DNA of 64,000 nt from Valencia hispanica (lineage: Eukaryota; Chordata; Actinopteri; Cyprinodontiformes; Valenciidae): NCBI GenBank assembly GCA_963556495.2, contig OY747711.1, forward strand, positions 37,738,914 through 37,802,913, in the 5' to 3' direction. The position numbers and the translations under genes are program-made. Below, piece by piece: positions 23,006 through 33,470 of the stretch (the first letter of the stretch is position 1; each line of letters begins with the position of its first letter). The notes below the pieces were generated by a model that was not told the DNA's origin, ran no database searches, and saw only the letters and a list, made by a program, of their open reading frames with translations.

Positions 23006-24943
23006 AGTGGAGTTTGATTTGATTAATACGATTCAGTTTGCTTCATAAGGATCAGCCTGCTGGTTTTGTTTTAACAAATTTGAAGTGCACCAATTTTCAA
23101 TTACAGGGCCTTGGAAGAGTCCTGTATTGTTGTTATCTAAGATTTCTATTTGCTAGGAAACTTCCTCCTTTTAGCTTCATGTTACCATGAGGGTTTTTTA
23201 ACATGAATATATTGAATACTTATTCAACTCTTCATCCTTTCCTTTGACAAACTCTACACCTAATTTGAATTATAATTAATTTTATTCCATTCCTCTTAGG
23301 TTCTCGTTGATTTATTTTAGTATGACTCTCTGATGGGTTTTTTTGCACTGTTATTATAGAAATTCTAGCTTTTGTTGGTGTTTAGTTCTTGTGTGTATCA
23401 TCTTTTCCTTCATTAAAGCTCTTTGGTCACCTGCCATGACTGTGGAAAATGTTCTACTTAACTTTAAATGATTGACTGATTGCTTGTAAACCCTTAAGAG
23501 TCTGTATTTGTAAATATATTTATTTCCTTGAATATTCCAGATACCATATTTTCTCCCCACTTTTTGACAAATGACATGATCCATGACATTTGACAAATCA
23601 GCTTTTGGTTCTCTTTAGCATAATAATCTGTAACTGTCTCCTATTCCAAAAGCAGGCACTGAAAACCCTTAATATTTCATCTGACTCCCAATGTTATTTT
23701 TATCAGAAAAACTGACATTCCCTTATCCGTAAGTTGTTTTTTTTCCCATTTCAAGCACTTAAGGCAAAATTCATTGGTTAGGTTTTGAAGTTGTTATTTT
23801 CTCCTTATAAATTGCTGTTATTCCTCTGTGCCTTCAAATGCTATTTTAATACTGCCAGTCTACAATAAAGATTATTTGTTGTTAAACGGAAGGCCATATA
23901 TCACTGTTTATTCCACCTTTGTTTTTTAGGCATGTTTCTCCTCTCACTTTAAGTTTCTCATTTTCATTTAATATTAGGATTTTGTAGCTCCTTTTATAAT
24001 TATCCTTGATACTTTGGTTTTCTTTTCCTTGAGCCGGCTTATTTTCAAACAAACTTTATGGAATTACCTTTATTTTCCCTTTAAAAACCAAATCAATTCT
24101 AGTTCAGTTGATACAAGCATCATGCTGACACATCAAACTATCACGTTATTCATTCATTATCTCAGGGCCCCTGTGGAAACAAATTTAAAAGCACAATTGT
24201 ATTTATACATTCAACATAAATCATTACTCACAAACATTTAAACAGGGATGTCTCACACAAGACAAGACAAACATACACACAGTCAGACAGTGTCCCCAAT
24301 CTGTCATCATTTAATTCCTCGCAAATCTCCAACCATTATTTTATTCTTCACAAATCTAAAATTAACCAATTTTTCTAAAGCTTCAGAGATTTTTACGGTT
24401 TTGGAATCAAATGACTTAAAGTTATTTTCTGTTTGATTGTGCTGCCCCAGGAATTTAGGTAAAGATGTTTCCCAAAACATGGTCAGCTGCAGCCTTTATC
24501 AAACCCAAACAAATTTTTCCGTTCTCTCTCTGCCTCAGCACTAAATGCATTCAAAGCACATTTGCATCTCTGTATGTTCTAATGTTTAAAATGAAGAGAA
24601 CTTAACCATTGCAGCGAATTTCTTCGTGGCCAGGTTTCCCGCTGCTTGAGCCAGTAGGAAGAGAAAATAAAAAGACAGCATTACTGTAAAATAATGTAAC
24701 CTATTCTTATCTGCATCAGAGATTTCAGAGAAAAATCGTTTTTCAAGCTATCCCAATATTTTCCATTATGTTCCTCTGAGCAAAATTCTAAAAATGCATC
24801 AGTTTGCAAGCCATTACTTCAATGCGTGCGCGTATGTGGTTGGTTTGTTGATGTCTCCTATTGTTAACCTCCCCAAAACTTGGCTGTGCATGATAACTGA
24901 TTCTTAACCCTGCAGTAATTTCCTGTTTTAACAAAGTCTGTGC
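23006..24943. other. AT-rich intergenic, nothing recognised
   Basis: No gene, RNA or clear transposon end. Short frames only. Parts may be very old repeats. Confidence 0.35.
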
Positions 24944-25690
24944 TTGCCCAGACCACCTGACCCCCCCAATTTTAGAATCATCTCAGTGTCCCTACTGTCT
25001 TTCCCTGTCTGCTTCTGTAAAATTATTTTTCGAACGGGACAGTGCGTGAGCTCATTGCCCAAGCGGTTGCGCCCCTCTCATCATGGAGCACAGATTGGAG
25101 GGGGACAGTCTGGCTCTTTCCACCCCCTATCTGGACAACGGACACTGTCGGTTGAAAGTCGAATTCAGTCTGTCGATCATCACAGCAGCGTTTTCTTTTT
25201 CTGGCACTCTCCAGTCTTTCTCAGCGAAAAAAGAAACCAGGAAACAAACAGATATCTTGCATGTAGCCTGCAGCAAGACCACTCAACAAAGACCACGCAA
25301 AAAAGAAAAGAAAACGTTCTTTCCAGCTGTTCTGTCTTTCCTCCTGTTTTAAAGTCCACTATCAGCTGCCCCTCTCTCCCACAGGCTCGGAGAGAGGAAA
25401 AAAATAGTTATCTCCCCCTCGAAGTAGACAGACTCGGAGAGCGTAAAAAAACTAGTAGAAAAAGACCCCCCCACAAAGGTAAATTTTCTGAGAGCTCAGC
25501 ACACTGTGTCAGACTCAGCCTCACCCAGAAACGGGGGTTCTCCTCCAGGCGGTGGCCGATACAGGGATTTCTTGACGGTGACTCTTTCTCTGTCCGAAAC
25601 TTGGACGCTGGAGAGGAAAAAAAACATCTTCTGTCCACTCGGTTTCGCCTGCTGAAGGGCACGTTGGGTGCCGACTGCTTTCTGTAACAA
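24944..25690 (+). other. GC-richer block with the longest open frame (247 codons)
   Basis: A plus frame of 247 codons runs from 24944 to 25687. It is the longest in the window and lies in a segment clearly richer in G+C and CpG than its flanks. The translation is Ser/Arg/Lys-rich with no recognised domain, signal peptide or membrane segment. A second plus frame from ATG 25083 (MEHRLEGDSLALSTPY) and several minus frames also stay open, as happens in GC-rich DNA. A donor-like AAAGGTAAAT sits at 25476-25485, so 25050-25478 could be a 5' exon or UTR of an unseen gene. No known protein is recognised, and coding status is uncertain. Confidence 0.25.
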
Positions 25691-27269
25691 GATACAATCC
25701 CAATTTGGAAAGTGCATTTCGTATTGACTCTAATAATCTTTGAATGATGTTAAAATGTGTTTGATTATCTGCAACATTTAAAGGCAAGCAAATATAGAAG
25801 AAATATGTAAGTGGGCTAAGTATTTTAATGACAAGGGAATTACCAGACAGTTAATAGCTGAAAATATGGCATGCAGGAGACGACCAACTGAAGGAGGTTG
25901 AGTCGTTCAGGTCCTTTATCACGTCTTTTTTTAGGATTATTGTTCTTTGCTAAGAAAATATGTTTCAGAGACTTATTTTATGGTTTTGTTTTACACGTTT
26001 CTTTAAAATACACACCTGACAATAAGCTGTCACAGTCAAGACTGGGATAGAAAATTAATAAAAAAAGCAGCTACAATCTTCCAAAGGTTTTTGAAAAAGT
26101 TTTCTGAAAGGATCTGAAATTTATCAAAGCCCAAAATAAATAAAAAAAATGTAAAAATCTGGCTTGTGTGAGGCAAAGAATAAACGACAGACTATATTAC
26201 ACAGAACAGTAGTTGTCATATCCACAAAACAATGTGTATTTATTAAAAGATAAAACATAAAATGTCTCTCAACTAAATTAAAAGATGAACATTAATGGTA
26301 GACAAAAGTTTCTCATGTTTCTCAAATTTCTCAAGTTTCTCCTATTTCTACATGCAAATAGATAAAAAAATTATTACCAATGATTCACAAAAGAAATATA
26401 TAAAAAATAGTTCATAAATTATACAGTCAGTTTTGCTGCCTCTCAGTAGGAGGTGAATTTAGTCAGTTAGCAGTTGAAGAGGTCATTTTGTTTGTGCTTA
26501 CTGCATGAAAATCTCTGGTTGCTCACGGGCACTTTTTTTAATCCTGTGTTGTTTGTCTGAACTCCTACCTTAAGCATTTTATCTAATTCCATCACGACAT
26601 GTAAACATGCAAATGATTTTTCTGGTTTTGCATGAACTGAACCCTCGACAGAGATGATGTTTGGCTGTGTGTCGAAAAATCCGTCTGGCTGGCTGCAGTT
26701 AGTAGGAAACGGGTAGAGTTAGTAGGGAGAAACAGGGAGACAGAATCAGGTTTATCAGCCTCGAGGAGGACGATACTGAGAAGCATGGAGGCGTATCATG
26801 AACAAGGTCAGAAAGACATTGCTCTGCAGAACAGGAAATGATACGGGATATGTCCTCTCTTTCCCTCCCTGCCTGAGCTCTCCGACGCTTGCCTGTAAGT
26901 GACAGCGCTGCAGAGGGAAGTTGACATTGCTGAGGTATAAATTTCAGCCATTCGTGTTTTGAGGAAATCAAGAAATCGAGGCTGTCTGTCTGGATCAGGG
27001 GCAGGGCCCATGACCCTTAAGTGACCCCTCTAGAGTAGAGGTTCTAATGGGTAGTCAAATTCATTTCATTAAATCGAATACGACTCTGTTTAACATTGTT
27101 TTATGCAGGGCATTCTGAAGGTGGTGCTGACGATTCTTACAAAATTAACATGAAAGGTACATCTGCCTTTTTTCTGGGAGGGTTTACAGCTTGTTTTTTT
27201 AAATCCATGCTCTTTGTCTACCAGCCGGTTAATGATGTGGAGTATGTTTCAAGAATATTCCTACCTATA
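25691..27269. other. Intergenic, no gene recognised
   Basis: AT-rich to 26590, then more balanced to 27010. A degenerate TTTCTCAAG-type tandem (about 26308-26345) is present. No domain is visible in the overlapping minus frames at 26592-27011. Confidence 0.4.
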
Positions 27270-28225
27270 TTCATAAAGTTTTCAACATGTGTTTACTTTA
27301 GGACCACAAACTTTAATGTATTTTATTCATATTTCATTTGATAGAGCAACACAAAGTCGTGCACATTTGTGAAGTTAAAGGAAAGGTGGAACAACCTTTC
27401 AGTCTCCATTGTAGCTCTGGCTGTATGTTAAGCGTCGTTGTCCTCCAGGAACCTCAGCCACAATCACAAATCTTTTGCAGAAAGTTTTTCATTGATCCAT
27501 TTTACATCTACTCTAACCAGCCTCCCTGTCATTGCTGGAAAAAAAAACATTCCGACAGCACAATGTTTCACATTGGCTATGGCATCTTAGAAGTGATTTG
27601 CAGTGTCAGTTTTCTTGCATGTCTTTAAGGCTGGCAAAACAGTTCGGTTTTCGTCTCATCTGACCAGAGCACATTTTCTGTACTCCCTCCATGGTTTGTG
27701 TTACGTGGATATAGGACTTTTTGTAGCTTTCTTCCTGCCACTCTTCCATAAAGGAGTAAACTATTGATACTTGTCATGTTAGCAGATTTTCCTACCAGGG
27801 CTGAGGATTTCTGCAGCTCCTCCAGAGTCACCATGAGCCCCTAGCTGCTTCTCTGATTACCGCTCTCTTTACCTGGCCTCCCCACTTTGGTGGATGGCCC
27901 ATTCTTGGTAGGTTTGCAGTTGTGCCAAACTCTTCCCATTTGCACATGATGGATTAATCACAGCTCTGATAGAATTTAAACATTAGGACATTGTTTTATA
28001 ACCTAACCCTGCTCCAAACTTCTCCAGAGCTTTCTCCCTGACCTGTCTGATGTGATCTTTGATCCTGAAAAAAACATTGAAAATCAGATCTTATTTTACT
28101 TCCACTTCACAACAATGCAGTATTCCTTGCTGGGATAACAGTTAAAATCACAATTTAATACACTGAAGTTTGTGGTTGTAATGAAATAAAATGGGTAAGA
28201 ATACATTTACAAGGTGATGTATAAT
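27270..28225 (-). pseudogene. Tc1-like transposon relic, both ends present
   Basis: Opposed ends are visible: ACCACAAACTTTAATGTATTTTAT (27302-27325) and the inverse-type CACTGAAGTTTGTGGTTGTAA (28161-28181). On the minus strand the frame 27834-27625 reads MVTLEELQKSSALVG and ENVLWSDETKTELF. The latter is the first catalytic Asp motif of Tc1 transposases. Upstream (28060-27840) are decayed codons for the helix-turn-helix region, with GGAGAAGTTTGGAGCAGGGTTAGG on the minus strand. The C-terminal catalytic half is mostly deleted. Confidence 0.75.
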
Positions 28226-29467
28226 ACAGAGCCTAATTTGAAAAAAGGACATCCTGTCTTTGCTCCCTGCTATGATTTTAGCATCAGTGTGAAGATGGCA
28301 TTCTGTAGGGGAAGAAGGTCAGATTATATATCAATAACTGATTCCAAGTAAGGTAACAGTGACTCCCAGTTTCAACAAAGAAATGGACACCTTAAACATG
28401 ATATCTCCTCTAACAAAACAGTGGAAACATGCAACTTTCCTGAAGCAGGACAAGATCTTAATCTGAAACAAAAACAATGTAGATGCCGTTACACACCTGG
28501 GTACACATCCATATAGATGTGTACGTTTTTAGCAGTTACTGTATATACACGCATACAGTGGGCAGCAGGTTATAGGATATGGATTGTGTTGTGAAATGAG
28601 CCTATTCTGTAATCAAAAGAAGTAGGGTGCGACAATAAAGGTTGTTTTCAAATGGTTGTTGCTTGAGGGAGCGCTCACTACATTGGAATGAGGAAGAGAA
28701 AAACGACACTTAGTTGTGTTTTACCAAAAGAATATAGCTAGATTAAGTAAACCCACAGCATCAGAGGAGCAACTGGCTTTGCAAAGTGTTGACATCTCAT
28801 TACTGATCATCATTTGTGTTCTTTTCTCTCCATTTATCCCCCATCCTTTGGTCCCCTGTTCTTTTCTGATGTTGCATGTTACACTGTTTGTGGGTCTCTT
28901 GGGCGACATCCATTAGGCGAAACAGAGAGAAGCTGCGCACAGGCAAAAAGAGGGCAATGCATATTGCCTTTCCAAAGACCACAGAAAAACCTGTCTGGAA
29001 TCAATCTGCTATCACACTACTCACATACACATTTTAATCTTTAACCCCGGTGAGACAGCGTCAGCGCTATTTTTCATATCTGTAAGTCTGTGCGTCTTAA
29101 TGTTGTGTCAGATTTGGGGTATGACTCTCTGTCATGTCTCGGAGTTCACCTGCACCTGAAGCTCTTTACCAGAGCACTGGGAATTAACTGCTGCCATAAA
29201 TAGTGAGCAGAGTGTGTGCAAAGAGCAGAAGAAAAGGGCCAGGATATATCTGACAAGAAAATAGCAAGTCTTCCCTCCATGTTACCTGCTGTAAAAAGTC
29301 ACATTTCATGGCTTTATATAAGAAAGCAGTTTGTTTGTTTTATTGTTTTAGAAGCAAAGAGATAGCATTGGAGTTGTCATTAGTACACTTAGTTTGATTT
29401 ATCAGGGGCTAACTTGAAGATAGATTATTCACAGACTTTTTTCTATGAAGAGCATCAGAGTTGAAAA
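28226..29467. other. Intergenic, no gene recognised
   Basis: A small perfect hairpin (GTACACATC, loop CATATA, 28501-28524) is present. Frames near 28716-29044 overlap on both strands without domains. The composition around 28650-29200 would allow conserved non-coding sequence, but this is unproven. Confidence 0.4.
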
Positions 29468-29545
29468 GAAATCAATTCAATTCAATTTATTCCTATAGTG
29501 CCAAATCACGTTTCTTTGAGGCACTTTACCAAAAAATTTTTTAAT
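29468..29545 (-). repeat. L2-like LINE 3' tail fragment
   Basis: TCAATTCAATTCAATTTATTCCTATAGTGCCAAATC is the inverse of the 'GGCGCTATATAAATAAA-TTGAA' terminus of fish L2-like LINEs. The CAATT units are the 3'-terminal microsatellite. It is more diverged than the copies at 33.06 and 50.97 kb. Confidence 0.7.
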
Positions 29546-29562
29546 TCAATCGAACAATAAAC

Positions 29563-29900
29563 TCTCAGTGCCCACTTTATTAAATAGATCTGCTTTCTTT
29601 GCTTAATACAAATATCAAATCAACCAATCATATAGCAGCAACACATTACATTTAGATACCGGTATCTAGAAGTGGTGAACACAACTTGTTAAAATTCAAT
29701 CTGAGCATCAGAATGAGAATGAAATGTGATCTAAGTAACTTTGAATTTGGCATGGTTGGTTGCGCCAGAGGGTCTGCTCTGTGTGTTTCAGAAACAACAA
29801 AAACGAAAGTTTTAGAATGACTGAGCCAAACTGCACTGAACAAAAAAACGAGGAAGCTTCTACCCCAGGCTTTATACAGAAAGCCCCTCCTACAGGCAAA
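29563..29900 (+). pseudogene. Tc1-like relic (third family), 5' portion
   Basis: CAGTGCCCACTTTATTAAATAGATCTGC resembles the terminus of a common fish Tc1-like family that ends 'AGTGGCCACTTTATTAGGTACACC'. It is followed by the decayed start of its transposase, including CATCAGAATGAGAATGAAATGTGAT, then TAACTTTGAATTTGGCATGGT and GTCTGCTCTGTGTGTTTCAGAAAC. Only the N-terminal DNA-binding region is left. A perfect 16-bp palindrome TAGATACCGGTATCTA lies at 29653-29668. Confidence 0.6.
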
Positions 29901-30864
29901 ACCACTCTTAATTGGTGTTCAATCACAATTTGAAATTACCGATGACAAAAACTACACACAGTCTTTACCAGTACCTAATTTGATTGACCAAAAATATGAC
30001 CTAATGGAATTGTCTGGTTGCACACATTGGCTTTTCTTTTTTCCTTAAAAATCAAGCCACAAACACCCCTAGACAAAGTATTAGAGGTGGAACATCCCAT
30101 AATCAGTATCTCCATATTAGACTTTGTAAGCCATCAGCTCTGGTTTGAAGCAGTGGCTCAGGACACATGAAGGTAAATGAAAATACTCAATATCTGGTAA
30201 TCTTTCCTATCAAGATCAATTAACCAACATGTGATCAAAACCATTAATTTCGACATAAAGTACACAAACCAAGCAGCACAATTTTGTAAAGCAGGCAGAT
30301 GTTAAAAATAAACGAAATGGTGCAACCATTGGTTGTTTGTCCACAAACATACAGGCTACTCGTCTGTCAGCATGACAAGTTACAGTTGTCTTCATGCCAT
30401 GTAGAGGTTGCAGTTGAAACTGCAGGTCTGTGACTTCAGAAGAAGAACAGAAGGTGTATTGTTCTGCTGTACCTCACCTCTTCAGTTTCCTAGTAAATTA
30501 AAGTTTAATTGCATAGAATAATGGGAATCTCACACAAACTGATATTCCCCGCTCAGCCAAATACGAGTATGAGTACTGGTTGGATATCTGGAATTTATCA
30601 ACTTGTTCAGGAAACAGCAGCCAAGTTTGACCTAATTCTGTATTTGAGCAGGTACAGAAACCACATATGGTGAAGGCAATGTGTGATACACAGCATACGA
30701 AGGCATACCAAACTCTGGTGAAGAATGCAGAACTCCTTCTGTCTTTATTATTAAGAACTTGATCCCTTATCCCATGTGGGCTTCCCTGAATTGGTGGGTG
30801 GTAGCATGCAAAAAACAACAGATCTCAAGATGTTGTGCATGGAAAGAGGCCCGCACATAAATTG
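29901..30864. other. Intergenic, no gene recognised
   Basis: No supported feature. The 106-codon minus frame at 30498-30818 shows no domain. Confidence 0.4.
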
Positions 30865-30909
30865 TACACATGTAAACATGGACAGATTAAGTCCATGTTT
30901 ACATGTGTA
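30865..30909. repeat. Perfect hairpin, 19-bp arms
   Basis: TACACATGTAAACATGGAC (30865-30883) is exactly complementary in reverse to 30891-30909, with a 7-base loop AGATTAA. Confidence 0.95.
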
Positions 30910-31861
30910 AGTTAAAGCCACTGAGAGTCTCTGCTTTGACATACAGGAGCAGATGGTACCGCTCTCTTAGTTTCAGTGGGATCGACAAACACAAAAATAA
31001 CCCGGTATCATCTGGAAGAAGAAAAGAACCAAAACACTTCTTATAGAGAGGAAAGACAAGAAAGAGGTCATTTTTAGAGTGAGGTTTTAAGGATGTTTAA
31101 AAAAAATTGGTAAAATAAATGTACAGCAGAAAGTTTTAAACCAGTGTAAAATCCATCTTATTTTGTTTCCAAAGACACCATTTTTTTAGTAAGCTGGTAA
31201 AGCTGTGTCAATCTATATTTTAAATGAATTCTTTAATTTTTTTCTCTATACATTAACATGTTTTTAATCTCATTTGCTGTCTAGTATTTTTAATTGTCCA
31301 TGTCAGCATAATATGCAGCATATACTTGCCTCAAAAGTGAGAAAGGTGGCCCAGTTAAAAACAAGGTAGTGTCAGGCCTAAACCAAATTATCTGCAGGAG
31401 ATCAACAGTGTGTAAAAATCATGCCTCGTGATGTTCTTTATGTCTCAAAATTTAAGAAAGATTTCCAGGAAGCCAAGTTTTAAGCTTGCTTCTTGGAAAT
31501 CACCTTCTGGCAATAAATTAAATTTTATTCTCACATTATGTTAATGTTCCTATTTTAACAGATTCAGCTACAGAAATGGGAACAAAGCGACACCATCTTT
31601 GGGTGTTTAGGTTGTTTTTTTTTGTGTGTGTTTGATCATTTCCTTGTTGTTTATTTATGTTACATAGGGCATGCCATATTCGGTTCATTTCTTTGTGTTT
31701 ATTAATGTTACCAAGGTGTTGCCATACTAGTTCATTCCTTAGTTTTTGATGCCTTCGTTTATTCTTGTGCTCGGTTCTTTGTACATTTTAAATTACTTCA
31801 AACTTTTTTTCTATTTGGTTTGTAGAACCTTTGAGTCATAGTTCTGCTCTCTTGTGCTCCC
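30910..31861. other. Intergenic, no gene recognised
   Basis: No gene. The part 31600-31861 may be the left piece of an old repeat that resumes at 33475 beyond the LINE, but this is only a suspicion from similar pyrimidine-rich words. Confidence 0.3.
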
Positions 31862-31940
31862 AAAGGTAATTACAAAACAGAAGTAATTACTTTTGGACCT
31901 AAAGAGGAATGATCAAAAGTCAGCACACAGCTATAGTTAA

Positions 31941-32446
31941 AGGAGCATGGGGCAGAATGAAGAAACGAAGCTCACGGGCGACGCGGCCGGCGCTGCAAGT
32001 AACTGCAGCCAGCCGCATGGGAGCGCGCACAATCACTTAACAAAAAAACAACATACCTCTTCACAGTGACATACATCTTTTTCTTGGTGCCACTTTTTAG
32101 TGGGCTGTGAGTCGTCCTTGGTCGTTTCCCAGTTGGAGAAGAGAAGAATCCATTCTCACAATTAAATCAATGGACCATCTGCGACCATTTTTCTTCCTCT
32201 TTTTAAGCTGTCGAGAGCGTGCAAGCAGTGTCAATTGACGTCACACCCGTAGGACGGCGCGGGAAATTCAGGCCCCGAACTGCAGCACATTTTGCAGCAC
32301 ACTTTGCAGCACACAGCCAGTTTAAGAAAATGGAACGATACGTGGGTGGGCTCATTCTTTTTGGTTTATAACGCTTCATCACCCAACAGCATAAAAAAAC
32401 TGGACATGGATGTTTATTTTATTTACAAATCCTGCCCCATGTTCCT
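31941..32446. mobile_element. MITE, 506 bp, TTAA target duplication
   Basis: The ends are inverted: AGGAGCATGGGGCAG at 31941 and CTGCCCCATGTTCCT at 32432-32446, with one mismatch. Both are flanked by TTAA (31937-31940 and 32447-32450). It sits inside LINE coding sequence. Removing the element plus one TTAA gives a readable continuation (VSTQL..LIQLETTV then LGVVMDSDL). TTAA duplication points to piggyBac or Kolobok-type mobilisation. An alternative reading is a 7-bp ACAGCTA duplication (31927-31933, 32452-32458). The GC-rich centre near 31975-32025 (GACGCGGCCGGCGC) is unlike the flanks. Confidence 0.75.
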
Positions 32447-33057
32447 TTAATACAGCTAGAAACTACTGTTTAGGTGTAGTAATGGACTCAGACCTGAACC
32501 CCCAGGGTCACATAAAAGCAATAACAAGGTCTGCCTTCTTTCACCTGAAGAACATCTCTTGTATTAAAGGACTGATGTTGCAACAGGACCTCGAAAAACT
32601 CATCCATAGGTTAATCTTTAGTTGGATTGATTACTGCAACAACGTCCTCACAGGTCTGCCTAAAAAGTCAATTAGACAGCTACAGTTGATCTAGAATGCT
32701 CCTGCTCATGTCCTCATTAGTTTTATATAATATTTGAATGGCTTAGTGCCAAAGTATGTGGAAGATCATATGTCACTATATCAACCCCCCAGAACACTCA
32801 GGTCCTCTAATTCCAGTCTACAGAACAACAGTAGAATTAGAACCAAACATGGAGAAGCAGCTTCCAGTTTCTAAGCTCCTCTAACCTGGAACAAACTTCC
32901 AGACAACTGTAAAGCTGCTTAAACACTGAGTTCCTTTAAATCACGGCTAAAAACCCATCTGTTTAGAACGACCTTTGAGTGATGTTTTCATGTATCAAAT
33001 GCTTTGTGTTTTTCATGCTATATTGCTGTTTTTACTTCATCCTAAATACATGTCTGC

Positions 33058-33311
33058 TTTTCAATTCAATTCAATTCAGTTTATTTATATAGCGCCAATT
33101 CACAACAGATGTCATCTCGAGGCACTTAACAAGAAGTCATTTCAATACATTTATACAAACAATCCAATCAGTTAAAACGTTTCCTATTTAAGGAATCCCA
33201 GCAGATTGCGTCAGTCATTGGCGTGAGGTTGGGCCCCGTTGATGCAGACTTTCCAACCACAGCAATCCTTCAGCAATCCCTCATACTGAGCGATTGCTCA
33301 GTATGAGGGAT
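33058..33311 (-). repeat. Inverted L2-like LINE tail ending in a hairpin
   Basis: On the minus strand this is the LINE 3' UTR, ending GGCGCTATATAAATAAACTG and TTGAA units (33060-33090 on plus). It is nearly identical to 50982-51202, apart from a few substitutions and an 11-base difference at about 33224-33240. Its inner edge is a perfect hairpin: ATCCCTCATACTGAGC (33276-33291), loop GATT, inverse arm 33296-33311. Confidence 0.85.
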
Positions 33312-33470
33312 ACTTTTGAGTAATGTTTCTACGCGTCATATGCTCTGTGTGTGTGTTTTATGCTTTATTGCTGTTTTTACTTTATCCCCTAATCATGTAA
33401 AGCACCTTGAATTTCTCTGTTGTTGAAAGTGTGCTATACAAATAAAATTGCCTTGCCTTGTGTTAATTAG

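Larger units (their letters stand above)
31862..33470 (+). mobile_element. L2/CR1-like LINE fragment, plus strand, composite
   Basis: This is a 5'-truncated non-LTR retrotransposon. Its coding trace starts at KTEVITFGPKE (about 31876-31910) and is interrupted by a MITE (31941-32446). It resumes as LGVVMDSDLNPQGHIKAI, FFHLKNIS and a degraded RLDYCN-type motif (IDYCNN at about 32625-32645), then SIRQLQLI and a stop at 32694. Remaining downstream codons are out of frame. The 3' end occurs twice, at 32970-33057 and 33312-33470. The second ends GTAAAGCACCTTGAATTTC and AAATAAAATTGCCTTGCCTTG. An inverted LINE tail lies between the two. No catalytic reverse-transcriptase core is present in this copy. 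Confidence 0.75.

Noticed and set aside
24944..25687. Calling the 247-codon frame a protein-coding gene
   Set aside because: Several other frames on both strands are open in the same GC-rich block and no family is recognised; it is listed only as a candidate.
31927..32458. hAT-type 7-bp target duplication ACAGCTA for the 32 kb MITE
   Set aside because: Possible, but TTAA directly abuts the inverted ends and leaves a better LINE reading, so TTAA is preferred; kept as an alternative.
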